Positions 1 through 9,453 of a DNA stretch of 64,000 bases are shown piece after piece (position 1 is the stretch's first letter; each line of letters starts with the position of its first letter). The stretch is from contig NZ_JAGRQH010000006.1 of the NCBI RefSeq assembly GCF_018122595.1, positions 53,920 through 117,919 of the forward strand, written 5' to 3'. Under the pieces are notes generated by a model, which made no database searches, was not told the origin of the DNA, and saw only the letters and a list, made by a program, of their open reading frames with translations. The DNA is from Neokomagataea anthophila (GTDB taxonomy: Bacteria; Pseudomonadota; Alphaproteobacteria; Acetobacterales; Acetobacteraceae). Made by a program: the position numbers and the translations under genes.

Positions 1-1
1 G

Positions 2-472
2 AAGCAGAAGCTTGGTGCTGGTACGTCCATCGCATGGCCGGGCGGTTCAGGCGCGCGTGGTAATGACGGCATTGCGGCTATGGTGAAGCAGACGGAAGGT
101 GGCATTGGGTATGTTGAATACTCTTATGCCGCTCAAAATCATCTGAACATTGCGCAAATCCGCAATCATGCGGGCAAGTTTGTTGCTCCGTCTCTGAAGG
201 GCTTTGTCGAAGCAGCACAATCTGCTGATTGGACTGGGGCTTCTAACTATGCGGTGAATTTGCTGGATACGGCAGGTGCAGGTGCATGGCCAATCGTGAC
301 GGCAACATTTGTGCTGGTTCCTACGAATCCAACAAATGCGGATAATGCCGCGGCTGTTCGTAAGTTCTTCACCTTTGGTTTTGAACATGGCGATGCTGAT
401 AATGTTCGCCTTGAATATGTTGGTTTGCCAGCCTCTGTGAAGCAGAGCGTATTGGCGCACTGGCCACAATAA
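2..472 (+). CDS. pstS: phosphate ABC transporter substrate-binding protein, C-terminal part
   Basis: The reading frame is open from the window edge, so the N-terminus and any signal peptide are missing; about 156 residues remain. The visible part carries the PstS-type stretch GGSGARGND followed by GGIGYVEYSYA, which in this family lines the phosphate-binding cleft, and a C-terminal lobe ending in LAHWPQ. PstS is the periplasmic phosphate receptor of the PstSCAB importer. The neighbouring pst/phoU genes cannot be seen, and a strong terminator follows the stop, so this is the last gene of its transcript here or is transcribed alone. Confidence 0.85.
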   Translation, partial: KQKLGAGTSIAWPGGSGARGNDGIAAMVKQTEGGIGYVEYSYAAQNHLNIAQIRNHAGKFVAPSLKGFVEAAQSADWTGASNYAVNLLDTAGAGAWPIVTATFVLVPTNPTNADNAAAVRKFFTFGFEHGDADNVRLEYVGLPASVKQSVLAHWPQ

Positions 473-503
473 TCACTCTTTTCCTTTGAGTGTTTGCTAG
501 AAA

Positions 504-534
504 AGCGGGTTCCGAGAGGGGCCCGCTTTTTTTT
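504..534 (+). terminator. Rho-independent terminator after pstS
   Basis: A 10-bp stem (AGCGGGTTCC with GGGGCCCGCT, two G-U pairs) closes a GAGA loop and is followed by eight T. It lies 31 bases after the pstS stop. Confidence 0.85.
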
Positions 535-552
535 GTATTGGAGGAGAAGAAT

Positions 553-1038
553 GTGATTCTGCGCAGAGTTTGTGCATTATTTTTGAGTGCTCTCTTTTGG
601 CCTTATGCCGTGTTGGCGGACGGCGTGCCATTAAGCTCAGAGGAGGCTGCTGCTGAGGCTCGGATGGAACCTCATGGTGTTGTGGGGGAGTTCACTATGG
701 CTGTCTGCGGGACAGGTCATGTAAATGGGTCTGTCTTTTTGGATTCCCGTGAGAATTACAGGGACCAGAGAACGCTTATTATTGAGATTCCAGATGCGGT
801 TGTGCAGCGTGCGGGACTGACACCGGAGCAGGTGCAGGGGCGCTATTTAGGGCGGCGTATCCGTGTGAGCGGATGGGCGCGGCGTGTACCGATCGATGTT
901 TATGATAACCGTGGGAATGTTATACGGATTTATGATCAGATTCAGGTGCATCTGAGCGCATTGGATGCCGTACAGTTGGAAGGCCTGCAGCGTGATGATT
1001 CAGCTTGTCATGCTGAAAAAGCGCCGATGGTGTCATAA
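553..1038 (+). CDS. small secreted protein of unknown function, possible OB-like fold
   Basis: The GTG start at 553 is chosen because GAGGAG at 541-546 sits six bases upstream; the ATG at 551 is out of frame and stops at once. The 161-residue product begins with a signal peptide (ILRRVCALFLSALFWPYAVLADG, cleavage likely after ADG or nearby), so it should be periplasmic or secreted. Two cysteines, one in the VCGTGHV segment and one near the C-terminus, could pair. The central part alternates short strands (TLIIEIPDAVV, GRRIRVSGWARRV, IQVHLSALDAV), which resembles a small beta-barrel of OB type, but I recognise no family. It follows the pstS terminator and converges on pdc. Confidence 0.6.
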   Translation: MILRRVCALFLSALFWPYAVLADGVPLSSEEAAAEARMEPHGVVGEFTMAVCGTGHVNGSVFLDSRENYRDQRTLIIEIPDAVVQRAGLTPEQVQGRYLGRRIRVSGWARRVPIDVYDNRGNVIRIYDQIQVHLSALDAVQLEGLQRDDSACHAEKAPMVS

Positions 1039-1051
1039 AGACCATCGGCGC
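1021..1051. terminator. 11-bp hairpin between converging genes
   Basis: GCGCCGATGGT pairs perfectly with ACCATCGGCGC across a 9-base loop that contains the stop codon of the upstream gene. No T-run follows in either direction, so termination is likely but not certain. Confidence 0.5.
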
Positions 1052-1087
1052 TGCTCTAAAAACTGAAATCAGATTGTTTATACGGCG

Positions 1088-2785
1088 TTAGGCTTGTGGT
1101 TTCCGGGAGTTTGCCTTGGCGACTTGCTTGCCCCATTCCACGAGCTCTTTTGAACAATCGGCACGGTCCAGACGGCACTCAATGAGGGTTGGGCCGCGTG
1201 TATGTTTTTGAGCTTCTGCGATCGCGGCTTTAAGCTCGGCGCCTGTTGTGGCTGTCAGGCCGAGGGCCTTTCCACCGCGCAGTGAACCGTCTTCTGCGCC
1301 GGTGCCGCCATTGAAGGCATCCATCAGCTTCGCGTAGTTCCAGTTTTGGATGTAGTTATATGGCCCGTCATGGATTTTGATTTCGATGACATAGCCAAAA
1401 TTATTGATCAGGAAGATGATGACCGGCACTTCGTAACGGATCATCTGAGCGACTTCCTGAGCCGTCAGTTGGAAAGAACCATCGCCAACCATAAGCACAT
1501 GTTTGCGCTCCGGTGCAGCAACAGCACTACCGAAGACGGATGGAACACTCCAGCCGATATGGCCCCATTGCATTTCAGATTCGACGCGTGCGCCTTCTGG
1601 CAGGGTCATGCGTGTTGCGTTGAACCAAGAATCGCCTGTTTCAGCAAAGAGCGTGGTGTCACCATCGACCAGGGCGTTGATCTGACGTGTCAGTTCATCG
1701 TTGGTCAGCTTGGCGTCTGGTGCGGCAGGGGCAATTGTCAGAGGTGTATAAGAATCTTTGGCTGAAGCGGGCTTGGATGGTGCTTTTGCGGCCAAAGCGC
1801 TGACAAAGGCTTTGAGTGGGACGCTGGCGAATTGTTGGTTATCGACAGTGACACTCTCTGGGTTCACTTCGATGACGTTTTCGCCACGGATCAGTTTGCG
1901 CCAGCCGACCGATGCGTAATCATTCCAGACGGGGCCGAGTGTGATGACGCCATCTGCGCCTTCAACAATCTTCTCAGTGCCTTCGCTGCTGACTTCGCCC
2001 CAATAGACGCCTCGGTATAGAGGGTGTGCTTCTGAGAAGAGGCCCTTTGCTGCGCTCATTACGGTGACGGCGCAGCCGAGGCGTTCTGCCAGTGTGACGG
2101 TTTCTTCGAGTGCTTCGGCTGATTTGAGTTTGTTGCCGACCAGAATGACCACCTTCTCGCGTTTTTCGAGGAACGCCAAGCTGGCATCTAGAGCGGCGTT
2201 CAGGCTGGTGTCATCAACGGGTTGGCCAGAGAAAAGTGCCGAAATTGGGCCGGGGCGTACGCAAGGGGATGCTGCGATGTTGCAGGCAATTTCAAGGTAG
2301 GCAGGTTTCTTCTCGCGTAGGGCCGTGCGGATGACGTGGTCGATCTGTGCCGGTGCATTTTCGGGAGAAACGATGATTTCAGCTGCAACGGTAACGTGCC
2401 GCACCATCTCGCGCTGATAGGAGTAATCTGTCAGGCCGATTGTGTGGTGAAGAACGTGGCCGGAACCGTGATCATTGGTGTTTGGCGCGCCGGAAACAAG
2501 GATAACGGGCAGGTTCTCAGCGTAAGCGCCGCCGATGCCGTTCATGGCAGAAATTGCGCCGACGCTGAAGGTCACGATGGCGCAGGCTGCACCGTTGGAA
2601 CGCGCATAGCCTTCAGCAGAGAAGCTGCAGTTTAGCTCGTTACAGCTATAGATTTGTTCCGTACCGCCGTGCTCGATCAGTTGGTCGAGCAGCACCAGGT
2701 TATAGTCCCCGGCAACAGCGAAGTGATGCTTGAGCCCGATTTGGGTCAGTCGTTCGGCGAGGTAATGTCCGACGGTGAACGTCAT
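1088..2785 (-). CDS. pdc: pyruvate decarboxylase (thiamine diphosphate dependent)
   Basis: Non-oxidative decarboxylation of pyruvate to acetaldehyde and CO2 in the cytoplasm, feeding aldehyde and acetate formation. The 565-residue protein is very similar to Zymomonas PDC from [13 protein letters not shown] onward, so the ATG at 2785 is chosen over a longer in-frame extension to 2839. Catalytic residues sit where expected: D27 (AGDYN), E50 (CNELNC), H113/H114 (VLHH) and the later E of [12 protein letters not shown]. The ThDP-binding GDGSF...INN motif is intact. It diverges from katA with a long shared upstream region. PDC is rare in bacteria and typical of Zymomonas and acetic acid bacteria. 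Confidence 0.97.
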   Translation of the reverse strand: MTFTVGHYLAERLTQIGLKHHFAVAGDYNLVLLDQLIEHGGTEQIYSCNELNCSFSAEGYARSNGAACAIVTFSVGAISAMNGIGGAYAENLPVILVSGAPNTNDHGSGHVLHHTIGLTDYSYQREMVRHVTVAAEIIVSPENAPAQIDHVIRTALREKKPAYLEIACNIAASPCVRPGPISALFSGQPVDDTSLNAALDASLAFLEKREKVVILVGNKLKSAEALEETVTLAERLGCAVTVMSAAKGLFSEAHPLYRGVYWGEVSSEGTEKIVEGADGVITLGPVWNDYASVGWRKLIRGENVIEVNPESVTVDNQQFASVPLKAFVSALAAKAPSKPASAKDSYTPLTIAPAAPDAKLTNDELTRQINALVDGDTTLFAETGDSWFNATRMTLPEGARVESEMQWGHIGWSVPSVFGSAVAAPERKHVLMVGDGSFQLTAQEVAQMIRYEVPVIIFLINNFGYVIEIKIHDGPYNYIQNWNYAKLMDAFNGGTGAEDGSLRGGKALGLTATTGAELKAAIAEAQKHTRGPTLIECRLDRADCSKELVEWGKQVAKANSRKPQA

Positions 2786-3199
2786 AATCTTCAGTGCCTC
2801 ATTGACCGCGCGGGCGTAGCCGTAAAACATGACAAGCATGTTCCGGCGGGCGACACGGCGGGGAAGCGCGACAAGCCGTCAGGATCGGCGGCGCCATCTG
2901 CGCGGGGTTGAAAATGAAGGGCGCGAATAGAGCAGTCGAAGGGCTTTGGGGATTGTTCCGTAATGGGGCTGTAAACCAGCATCGCCCTGTTGTGCTCCTT
3001 CAATAAAGACCGCGTTTCGCGCTCATGAACACTCTAAGCGTTAAGGCCGTTATAAAGAACGACCTATGTCAAAACTTAACGGCAACGTGATGAGGATACA
3101 AAATAGGAGAAACCATTCACAAAAATAAAATTAATCGGTTTCACTAAACTTTTTGCATTTTGTAAGCGTTATCCCAACAGAACAGCAAGAGGTGTGGTG
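2786..3199. promoter_or_regulatory. divergent pdc-katA intergenic region
   Basis: About 410 bases separate the two start codons. The katA-proximal half (about 3090-3180) is AT-rich and should hold the katA promoter; AAGAGG at 3188-3192 is its ribosome binding site. The pdc-proximal half holds a minus-strand open frame (stop at 2791-2793, possible ATG at 2982, AAGGAG 12 bases upstream) that ends just before the pdc ATG and could be a leader ORF. I could not fix a convincing -35/-10 pair or an OxyR site by eye. Confidence 0.4.
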
Positions 3200-4642
3200 A
3201 TGGTAGATCGTAACATTATCCGTACGACGGCGGGGGCCCCTTGGGGGAGCAACCAAGACAGCAAAACCGCAGGTTCCCGCGGTCCTCTGCTGTTAGAGAA
3301 TTATCAATTGCTCGAAAAATTGGCGCATCAAAACCGTGAGCGTATTCCAGAACGAACGGTCCATGCGAAAGGTTCCGGCGCTTTTGGCACCTTTACGGTG
3401 ACGCAGGATATTACGCGGTATAGCTGTGCTTCAATTTTTGCAGAGGTCGGTAAGAAAACGGATGTTTTGACGCGTTTCTCCACGGTTGCAGGTGAACGTG
3501 GTGCTGCGGATGCTGAGCGTGACGTGCGCGGTTTCTCCATGAAGTTCTACACGGATGACGGAAACTGGGACTTGGTGGGGAATAACACGCCGGTTTTCTT
3601 CCTGCGTGACCCGATTAAGTTCCCGGATTTTATCCATACGCAAAAACGCCACCCGCGGACGAATATGCGCTCTGCAACGGCAATGTGGGATTTCTGGTCT
3701 TTAAGTCCGGAGAGCCTGCATCAAGTGGCGATTCTGTTCTCTGATCGTGGCTTGCCGCAGGGTTACCGGCATATGCATGGCTTTGGTAGCCATACGTTCT
3801 CTTTGTGGAATCGCAAAGGGGAGCGTTTTTGGGTGAAGTTCCACTTTAAGACCCAGCAAGGCATTCGTAATTGGACGAATGAAGAAGCTGCGGATGTTGT
3901 GGCCGCAAACCGTGAGAGTGCGCAGGAAGATCTTTATAACGCGATTGAAAATGGCGATTTCCCGCGTTGGAAAGTCTATATTCAGGTGATGGAAGAGGAA
4001 GAAGCAGAACGTGTTTCTTTCAACCCGTTTGACGTGACGAAGGTATGGTCACAGTCGGATTATCCATTGCAAGAAATCGGTGTGATGGAGTTGAACCGTA
4101 ATGCGGTGAATTACTTCGCAGAGATTGAGCAGTCCTCTTTCTCACCATCCAATGTGGTGCCGGGGATTGGTTTCTCACCGGATCGTATGTTGCAAGGCCG
4201 TTTGTTTGCTTACGCGGATGCTCACCGTTACCGTGTTGGTACGCATTATGAAGCTCTGCCTGTGAACCGTCCGAAAGTGGCTGTGAAGAATTACCATCTT
4301 GATGGGCCGATGCGTTTTGATGCGCCAGAGCCGGGTGATGGTGGTTATTATGAGCCGAACTCTTTTTCGGGGCCGGTAGAAGATCCATCCGCAGTTGAGC
4401 CACCGCTGAAGATTAATGGTGATGCTGCATATTATGAGCACCGTGCGGATGGCGATGACTTTGCACAGCCTCGTGCTCTGTTTCACCTGTTCAATGCAGA
4501 AGAAAAAGCACGTTTCTATGCGAACTTCGCGGGTGCAATGGCGGGTGTTCCGTCTGAGATTGTGGAGCGTCAGCTGGCATTGTTCCGCAAGGCTGACCCG
4601 GAATGGGAAGACGGTGTGCGTAAGGCTTTAGCCGCAGCGTAA
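3200..4642 (+). CDS. katA: catalase, small-subunit heme type
   Basis: Disproportionates hydrogen peroxide to water and oxygen, protecting against peroxide from oxidative fermentation. The 480-residue length fits small-subunit (clade 3) catalases. The distal histidine lies in [13 protein letters not shown] (H55), a family core motif [19 protein letters not shown] follows, and the proximal tyrosine segment is [14 protein letters not shown]. Three in-frame starts occur in a row (GTG 3194, GTG 3197, ATG 3200); the ATG has the best spacing (7) from AAGAGG. No flavodoxin-like C-terminal domain is present. The gene is transcribed alone, divergent from pdc. Confidence 0.96.
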   Translation: MVDRNIIRTTAGAPWGSNQDSKTAGSRGPLLLENYQLLEKLAHQNRERIPERTVHAKGSGAFGTFTVTQDITRYSCASIFAEVGKKTDVLTRFSTVAGERGAADAERDVRGFSMKFYTDDGNWDLVGNNTPVFFLRDPIKFPDFIHTQKRHPRTNMRSATAMWDFWSLSPESLHQVAILFSDRGLPQGYRHMHGFGSHTFSLWNRKGERFWVKFHFKTQQGIRNWTNEEAADVVAANRESAQEDLYNAIENGDFPRWKVYIQVMEEEEAERVSFNPFDVTKVWSQSDYPLQEIGVMELNRNAVNYFAEIEQSSFSPSNVVPGIGFSPDRMLQGRLFAYADAHRYRVGTHYEALPVNRPKVAVKNYHLDGPMRFDAPEPGDGGYYEPNSFSGPVEDPSAVEPPLKINGDAAYYEHRADGDDFAQPRALFHLFNAEEKARFYANFAGAMAGVPSEIVERQLALFRKADPEWEDGVRKALAAA

Positions 4643-4652
4643 CACTGGGAGC

Positions 4653-4680
4653 TTGGGGCAGCTCGTGAGGGGTGCCCCAA
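4653..4680 (+). terminator. hairpin after katA
   Basis: TTGGGGCA pairs with TGCCCCAA over a 12-base loop directly after the katA stop. No T-run follows; it may be a first stop or RNA 3' end signal ahead of the stronger terminator at 4697. Confidence 0.5.
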
Positions 4681-4696
4681 TGTTCTAATAGTATGC

Positions 4697-4737
4697 AACA
4701 CCGCACCTGAGCTGATGGGCTAAGGCGCGGTGTTTTT
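4697..4737 (+). terminator. Rho-independent terminator after katA
   Basis: AACACCGC pairs with GCGGTGTT and continues into a T-rich tail (TGTTTTTGTTTT). It lies between the converging katA and pgeF genes. Confidence 0.7.
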
Positions 4738-4740
4738 GTT

Positions 4741-5526
4741 TTAGCGCGGACGAATAGCGGAGACTTGGTGTCCAATATGCCCGCCACCTGCCAGTGTTCT
4801 GCGGCGGTGGCTGAAAAATCGCTGGTCAGTTAGGGTATCGACGTTGAGGCTGCTGACCGTTATGGCACCCGCCGCGCGGAGTCGAGCTGAGCAGTAGCCG
4901 GATAAATCAAAGAGAAAATGGCCATCACGCGGTGCGGTGCGGAAGAAGAGAGGGCCGCGTTCTGGGTCTTGTGTGCATACGGCGTCATACATATCGGGGC
5001 CGGTTTCATAGACAGAGCCGCCGATACACGGGCCGACGGTTGCGTGAATATCTTCGGCGCCGATCGCTTTCATGGCTGAGATAACAGCTTCAATGACGCC
5101 GCCAACTGCACCGCGCCATCCGGCATGTGCTGCGCCGACAATATGTCCATCACCAGAGGAGAGCAGCAGTGGGCCGCAATCCGCTGTGATCGTGCTGATG
5201 CCAATTTCGGGACAATCCGTGACGAGAGCATCTCCTTCAGGGCCGCGTCCTGTGGGCCAGAGGGGAGTATCGGAACGGATTGTGTGGACGATGGCACTGT
5301 GGGTTTGCTTGAGGCCTAGAAAACGGGCGGGTTGAACGCCAAGTGTACGCGCGATTCGGGATCGGTTTTCAGTGATATTTTCGGGTGCATCGACCGAAGA
5401 TAATGAACCATTGAGGCTATCAAACGGTGCGGGAGAGACGCCGCCTAAGCGTGTAAAGAAACCATGAGGCACGGCGAGGTGCTCATCACGCAGGAACAGT
5501 TCTGGTGCGATGAGTGTATCAGGCAT
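4741..5526 (-). CDS. pgeF: peptidoglycan editing factor / purine nucleoside phosphorylase-like (YfiH, DUF152 family)
   Basis: A 261-residue member of the YfiH/laccase-domain family, called polyphenol oxidase in older annotation. In other bacteria the protein removes wrongly built muropeptide precursors or acts on purine nucleosides. Family landmarks are HGFFTRLGGVS near the N-terminus, LKQTHSA, TADCGPLLL, AAHAGWRGAVGGV and VGPCIGG; the histidines and cysteine in these form the metal site. The segment usually reading DCxPVL is DCGPLL here. Its start overlaps the end of lgt by 8 bases, so the two are translationally coupled. Confidence 0.9.
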   Translation of the reverse strand: MPDTLIAPELFLRDEHLAVPHGFFTRLGGVSPAPFDSLNGSLSSVDAPENITENRSRIARTLGVQPARFLGLKQTHSAIVHTIRSDTPLWPTGRGPEGDALVTDCPEIGISTITADCGPLLLSSGDGHIVGAAHAGWRGAVGGVIEAVISAMKAIGAEDIHATVGPCIGGSVYETGPDMYDAVCTQDPERGPLFFRTAPRDGHFLFDLSGYCSARLRAAGAITVSSLNVDTLTDQRFFSHRRRTLAGGGHIGHQVSAIRPR

Positions 5527-6340
5527 GGGCTGTGCTCCGGCCTGAACGGCGCCAAGCGTAAATCATGATGCTGATCCCTGCGAGTGCCATGGGGATGCAT
5601 AGGAGTTGGCCCATTGTGGTGCCGCCGGGGAGGAAGCCAATATTCGCATCCGGTTCACGGAAAAATTCACAGAAGCTGCGGGCGAAGGCGTAGCCTAGGA
5701 GAAAGAGCCCGGAAAGGAAGCCTGTCCGTTGACGGAGTTTCTCTTGCCCAGCAGCTACGAGCATAACCAGCAGTAATAGGACGCCTTCGGTCAGGGCTTC
5801 ATACAGTTCTGATGGATGTCGAGCGATGGGACCACCAGTAGGGAAGATCATGGCCCATGGTAAGTTTTCCGGCGCGGGGCGCCCCCAGAGTTCACCATTA
5901 ATGAAGTTGGCACAGCGGCCGAGGCCTAATCCGATGGGGACGACGGGTGCGATACGGTCAGCAAAGGCGAAAAAGTTAATTTTCCGCTTCCATGTAAACC
6001 ACACCAGCATGAGGATGACGCCCAATGCGCCACCGTGGAAGGACATTCCGCCTTGCCATGTTTTGAGAATTTCGATGGGGTGGGTCAGGTAAAAATCTGG
6101 ACGATAAAATAAGACATAGCCCAGTCGGCCACCCAGTAAGACGCCGAGAATGCCGTAAAAGAGAAAGTCATCAACCAAAGCGTTGTCAGCGACGCTTGGT
6201 GAAAGGCGGCAGAGGCGCTTTGCCAAGGGGAGTGCTAAAATAAAAGAGACCATATAGGCCAGCGCATACCAGCGGACGGATAAGGGGCCGATATGAAAGG
6301 CGACCGGGTCAAAACCGGGAAACAGGAGCGGGTGACTCAT
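5519..6340 (-). CDS. lgt: prolipoprotein diacylglyceryl transferase
   Basis: Inner-membrane enzyme that moves the diacylglyceryl group of phosphatidylglycerol to the lipobox cysteine of prolipoproteins, the first step of lipoprotein maturation. The product is a multi-spanning protein with VRWYALAYMVSF, GGRLGYVLFY, GGMSFHGGALG and the Lgt signature GLGRCANFINGELWGR (usually GRIGNFINGELWGR). The frame can be read upstream to a TTG at 6391, but the ATG at 6340 gives the usual N-terminus MSHPLLFPGFDPVAF. It is first in a two-gene operon with pgeF and diverges from ubiK. Confidence 0.95.
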   Translation of the reverse strand: MSHPLLFPGFDPVAFHIGPLSVRWYALAYMVSFILALPLAKRLCRLSPSVADNALVDDFLFYGILGVLLGGRLGYVLFYRPDFYLTHPIEILKTWQGGMSFHGGALGVILMLVWFTWKRKINFFAFADRIAPVVPIGLGLGRCANFINGELWGRPAPENLPWAMIFPTGGPIARHPSELYEALTEGVLLLLVMLVAAGQEKLRQRTGFLSGLFLLGYAFARSFCEFFREPDANIGFLPGGTTMGQLLCIPMALAGISIMIYAWRRSGRSTAHA

Positions 6341-6518
6341 GAGGTAAAGGGCTCCAGCAGGGGTGGCCTTATGGGATAAAGCGATGACCAATAAGGGAAT
6401 GCCAGCCGTGACGCTGACGGTACTTCCTGTATAGTCGTTCTATCGCTACGAACCAAGCAATGCGGACTCGGCCTTTTGTGGTTTTCGGGTATGGGTGTTG
6501 TGTTTAGGAGTTGCACGA

Positions 6519-6806
6519 ATGTCGATTAAGGCTCGTTTTTTTGATGATATTGCTGGGCTTGCTGGCAATGCTTTTTCTGCGGCGAATGGTGTGCGTGAAG
6601 AAATTCATGCAATTGTACGGGCACGCGTTGATGAAGTTCTGAATGGTTTAGATCTTGTGCGTCGTGACGAGTTTGACGCTATTCAGGAAATGGCAGGGCG
6701 TGCACGTTTAGCGCAAGAAGAGGCTGAAGCACGGTTGGCCGGGTTGGAAGAGCGACTGGCGCGTTTAGAAGCTGTGCAGAAGGTTGAGCCATCTGCAGAA
6801 GGCTGA
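6519..6806 (+). CDS. ubiK: ubiquinone biosynthesis accessory factor UbiK (BMFP family)
   Basis: A 95-residue mostly helical protein of the BMFP/DUF526 family. UbiK homologues form trimeric coiled coils and assist aerobic ubiquinone biosynthesis; membrane fusion activity has also been described for the family. The N-terminal half (FFDDIAGLAGNAFSA...EIHAIVRARVDEVLNGLDLV) and the C-terminal coiled coil with heptads around LAGLEERLARLEAV match the family. The ATG at 6519 has AGGAG 8 bases upstream, better than an earlier in-frame start at 6495. Ubiquinone is the electron acceptor of membrane dehydrogenases in acetic acid bacteria. Confidence 0.85.
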   Translation: MSIKARFFDDIAGLAGNAFSAANGVREEIHAIVRARVDEVLNGLDLVRRDEFDAIQEMAGRARLAQEEAEARLAGLEERLARLEAVQKVEPSAEG

Positions 6807-6840
6807 ATGGTCTTTTACTGAGCGTGTGCTCTATAGATTT

Positions 6841-6876
6841 AAAAAGGCCTCCCAAGTTCTGGGAGGCCTTTTTTAT
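6841..6876. terminator. bidirectional terminator
   Basis: AAAAAGGCCTCCCA pairs with TGGGAGGCCTTTTT around an AGTTC loop, giving A- and T-runs on both sides. It serves ubiK (plus) and the GT39 gene (minus). Confidence 0.95.
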
Positions 6877-6884
6877 TGGAGGTG

Positions 6885-8558
6885 TTAGCGTGGGGCGAAG
6901 AGGCCAAGGTCAAGGTGGTGGCCGTTTGAGTAATTGAGGCCAGTGATGCGCCCATACTCTGTGATGTCTATTCCGGTAGGCGCGAGTGCTTGGCGGAAAG
7001 CGGCTTCGTCTTTGTGATCAATGAGTACGAGGCTGCATTGTTTATGCTCCGCTAGGTAACGCGCTGCGGGTTGAGGGCCTAAAAGCTGCGTATTGGGGCC
7101 GGACAGGAAAACAAGGCTGGGCTCAGAATAGGATGTTGAGATGAGTGTGCTGTCTGCGCAGGGTTGGACGGTGTGAAACAGTTCTGCCGCGCGTGGTGCA
7201 AGGCGAATTGTTTGTAGATTTGGGATCACAGCCAAGAATAGTCCGGCTTGTGTCAGAATGGCGGCTCCCATGACGCAGAAGAGGGCCTGACGGCGTTCGT
7301 GTTTGAGAATGAACCAAATCGCGAGCAGCATGAGGGGGAAAGCGCCGCTGAAGCCGATGAGGACACGGATTGAGAGTTTATGCTCAAGATGTGCAAGCAG
7401 AATGGTGCCTGCAGCACAGAAGGCGAGGCCTATAGCAGCCCATACGGTTCCGTAGAGGCCTGCCAGTACCGTGCCAATGCGGTTGAGTTTTTCACGTTGC
7501 CAGAGGGTCAGTGATGCTGCGGTCAGAATGGCGATCGCAGGATAGGTTGGTAGAACGTAATGGGGCAGTTTGGTAGCGATGAGCTCAAACACCAGCCAGT
7601 GAGGTAGAATCCAACTGAGAAGAAAGCGGACTTCTGGAAGGGCGCGATGCCGCCAGATGGCAGGGAGTGCTAAAGCGGCAAAGAGTGACCCCGGCCAGAA
7701 GGCGATGGCAAAAACGGCTAAGTGGTAGCCTGGGAATAAGCCGTGAGACTCCTGAGCATGTCCGACTTTTCCAAGGAAGTTGTGACCCACAGCAAGAGAA
7801 AAGAATTGGCCATGGCTGAGGGTATTGATCGCGATGCACCATGGCAGAACGACTGCGAGCATAAGCAGCCAGCCCCATGAAGGGCGCATGCGTTTGAAAA
7901 GGTTAGGCTGGGTTGAGCGCTCGTTAGTGAAACGCTCTGAAAGCCAGAAGGCGAGGGGGGTGCCGAAGGCTGGAATCAGGACCACTGGCCCCTTGAGCAT
8001 GAGGCCGACGCCGCACGCTAGCCAATAGAGAAGGGCTGTTTTGAGGGGGGTGGGGCGTGCGTTTTCGCGGTCTTTAAAGGCGTGTAGGAGTGCGGCTTGA
8101 ACCGTGAGAATATTGAGAAGTAGGACGGTATCGATGGTGGCCATGCGGCTTTCGGCCACGAATAGAGTGGACACCATGAGCAAGCCAGCCGCGAGCAGCC
8201 CGGTTATGCCACCAAATAATGTGCTGCCAATCCATGCCGTGAGAGGAACCGCCACGGATGCAGCTATGAGGCTGGGAATACGGTAAGGCCATGTTTGGCG
8301 CAGCACATCGGGGCCAAATACATCTTCTGCGAGCGCTGTTGCGGTAGATTCGAGCCAATAAATGCCCGCAGGTTGAAGGTAACGTGGTTTGTCTTGGAAG
8401 CGGACATCAACGTAGTTGTGAGAGAGCAGCATTTGCTCTGATGCTTCCATATAGCGTGGCTCATCCCGGTCTAATGGGGGAAGAGACATACGCCCGGGAA
8501 GGGCCAAGATGAAGGTCATCAGGCCAAGAGAAATGTAATGGCGGAGTGTTAATGTCAT
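6885..8558 (-). CDS. ArnT-like GT39 glycosyltransferase (lipid-linked sugar transferase), inner membrane
   Basis: A 557-residue polytopic protein of the PMT/ArnT family. Such enzymes take a sugar from a polyprenyl phosphate and move it to lipid A or another envelope acceptor on the periplasmic face. The first periplasmic loop carries the acidic motif LDRDEPRYMEAS (D30, D32, E33) expected for metal and acceptor handling, followed by about a dozen hydrophobic segments and a soluble C-terminal domain. The GT2 gene just upstream could make the lipid-linked donor, but a terminator separates them, so they need not share a transcript. The actual sugar (aminoarabinose or another) cannot be told. Confidence 0.8.
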   Translation of the reverse strand: MTLTLRHYISLGLMTFILALPGRMSLPPLDRDEPRYMEASEQMLLSHNYVDVRFQDKPRYLQPAGIYWLESTATALAEDVFGPDVLRQTWPYRIPSLIAASVAVPLTAWIGSTLFGGITGLLAAGLLMVSTLFVAESRMATIDTVLLLNILTVQAALLHAFKDRENARPTPLKTALLYWLACGVGLMLKGPVVLIPAFGTPLAFWLSERFTNERSTQPNLFKRMRPSWGWLLMLAVVLPWCIAINTLSHGQFFSLAVGHNFLGKVGHAQESHGLFPGYHLAVFAIAFWPGSLFAALALPAIWRHRALPEVRFLLSWILPHWLVFELIATKLPHYVLPTYPAIAILTAASLTLWQREKLNRIGTVLAGLYGTVWAAIGLAFCAAGTILLAHLEHKLSIRVLIGFSGAFPLMLLAIWFILKHERRQALFCVMGAAILTQAGLFLAVIPNLQTIRLAPRAAELFHTVQPCADSTLISTSYSEPSLVFLSGPNTQLLGPQPAARYLAEHKQCSLVLIDHKDEAAFRQALAPTGIDITEYGRITGLNYSNGHHLDLGLFAPR

Positions 8559-8604
8559 GAAGGCATGTCCAAGTTCACCAGTGGATTCTCTGGTTCAGTC
8601 ACGC

Positions 8605-8632
8605 AAAAAAATGGCAGCGAGAACGCTGCCAT
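8605..8632 (-). terminator. Rho-independent terminator after the F0/GT2 operon
   Basis: On the minus strand ATGGCAGCG pairs with CGCTGCCAT around TTCT and is followed by six T. It lies just after the GT2 stop and sets the 3' end of the ATP synthase F0 transcript. Confidence 0.85.
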
Positions 8633-8643
8633 AATGAGCGGTT

Positions 8644-9417
8644 TTAGTGCTCGATTGTGCGTGACGGGAGGTGGGTCCGATTTTGGAGCCACATAACGCC
8701 GAGAAGGTCACGAATACCGACAAGGGCGCGGTTTAGGTTCGTATATTTTGATTGGCCATGTAGACGGGAACGGTGTTGCACTTCATGGCAGATGAGTGGT
8801 GCGCCGTAATGGCCTAACAAAGCGGGTAAAAAGCGATGAACGCCCTCAAACTGAGGGATACGCAAGAACATTGCCCGCGAGAAAAGCTTGAGTGGTGCGC
8901 CAGTATCTGGGCAGCCGTCATTCAAGAGTTTGACACGCAGGCCGTTCGCAAATTTTGTGGCGATACGGCGTGAGAGGCGATCACTACGTTTGCGGCGTAC
9001 ACCAACGACGAGAGCGGGTGTGCCTTCGGCCTTTTGAGCGAGAGCAAGCATAGTGATGATTGCAGAAGGGTCATCTTGGCCGTCACCATCAATGGTGGCA
9101 ATCCATTCCCCTTTTGCAGCTTCGATGCCAGTGCGTAGCGCGGCAGATTTTCCAAGGCGCTTAGGATGGCTGATGATACGAAGCTGAGGCAGGAAGGAGG
9201 CGCGGGCCTCAAGAAGTTTCTGCACCGTGCTGTCTGTACTGCCGTCATCTACTGCGACAACCTCACATGCTGGGAGGTGCTCAAGTGTTGCGGCGATTTC
9301 CTGACAGACGGGGAGAATATTGTCGGCCTCGTTTAACACCGCCATGACAATGCTGATCGTGAGAGAGCTTTGCGTCATAGGGGGGACCGTAGAAGAGGGC
9401 GAAGACCCGGGTGACAT
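8644..9417 (-). CDS. GT2 family glycosyltransferase, polyprenyl-phosphate sugar synthase type
   Basis: A 257-residue GT-A enzyme. It shows the nucleotide-binding VVAVDDGSTDST, the metal-binding IDGDGQDDP, and GCPDTGAPLKLF and HRSRLHGQSKY segments typical of DPM1/ArnC-like enzymes that link a sugar to a polyprenyl phosphate. It has no C-terminal membrane segments. The frame opens at 9450, but the ATG at 9417 has GGGAG at 9-base spacing while the first start has none. It lies directly after atpF and before a terminator, so it is probably co-transcribed with the F0 genes. The downstream GT39 is a natural partner. Confidence 0.8.
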   Translation of the reverse strand: MSPGSSPSSTVPPMTQSSLTISIVMAVLNEADNILPVCQEIAATLEHLPACEVVAVDDGSTDSTVQKLLEARASFLPQLRIISHPKRLGKSAALRTGIEAAKGEWIATIDGDGQDDPSAIITMLALAQKAEGTPALVVGVRRKRSDRLSRRIATKFANGLRVKLLNDGCPDTGAPLKLFSRAMFLRIPQFEGVHRFLPALLGHYGAPLICHEVQHRSRLHGQSKYTNLNRALVGIRDLLGVMWLQNRTHLPSRTIEH

Positions 9418-9453
9418 TGAAGAATTCTCCCGGGTCTTGGCTGTTGTCATTGT

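Noticed and set aside
1346..2635. Several plus-strand frames opposite pdc
   Set aside because: Complementary to a long gene with full catalytic motifs; no ribosome binding sites and no recognisable domains.
3020..3180. Possible OxyR site before katA
   Set aside because: CTAT/ATAG fragments occur but do not form the spaced palindrome needed.
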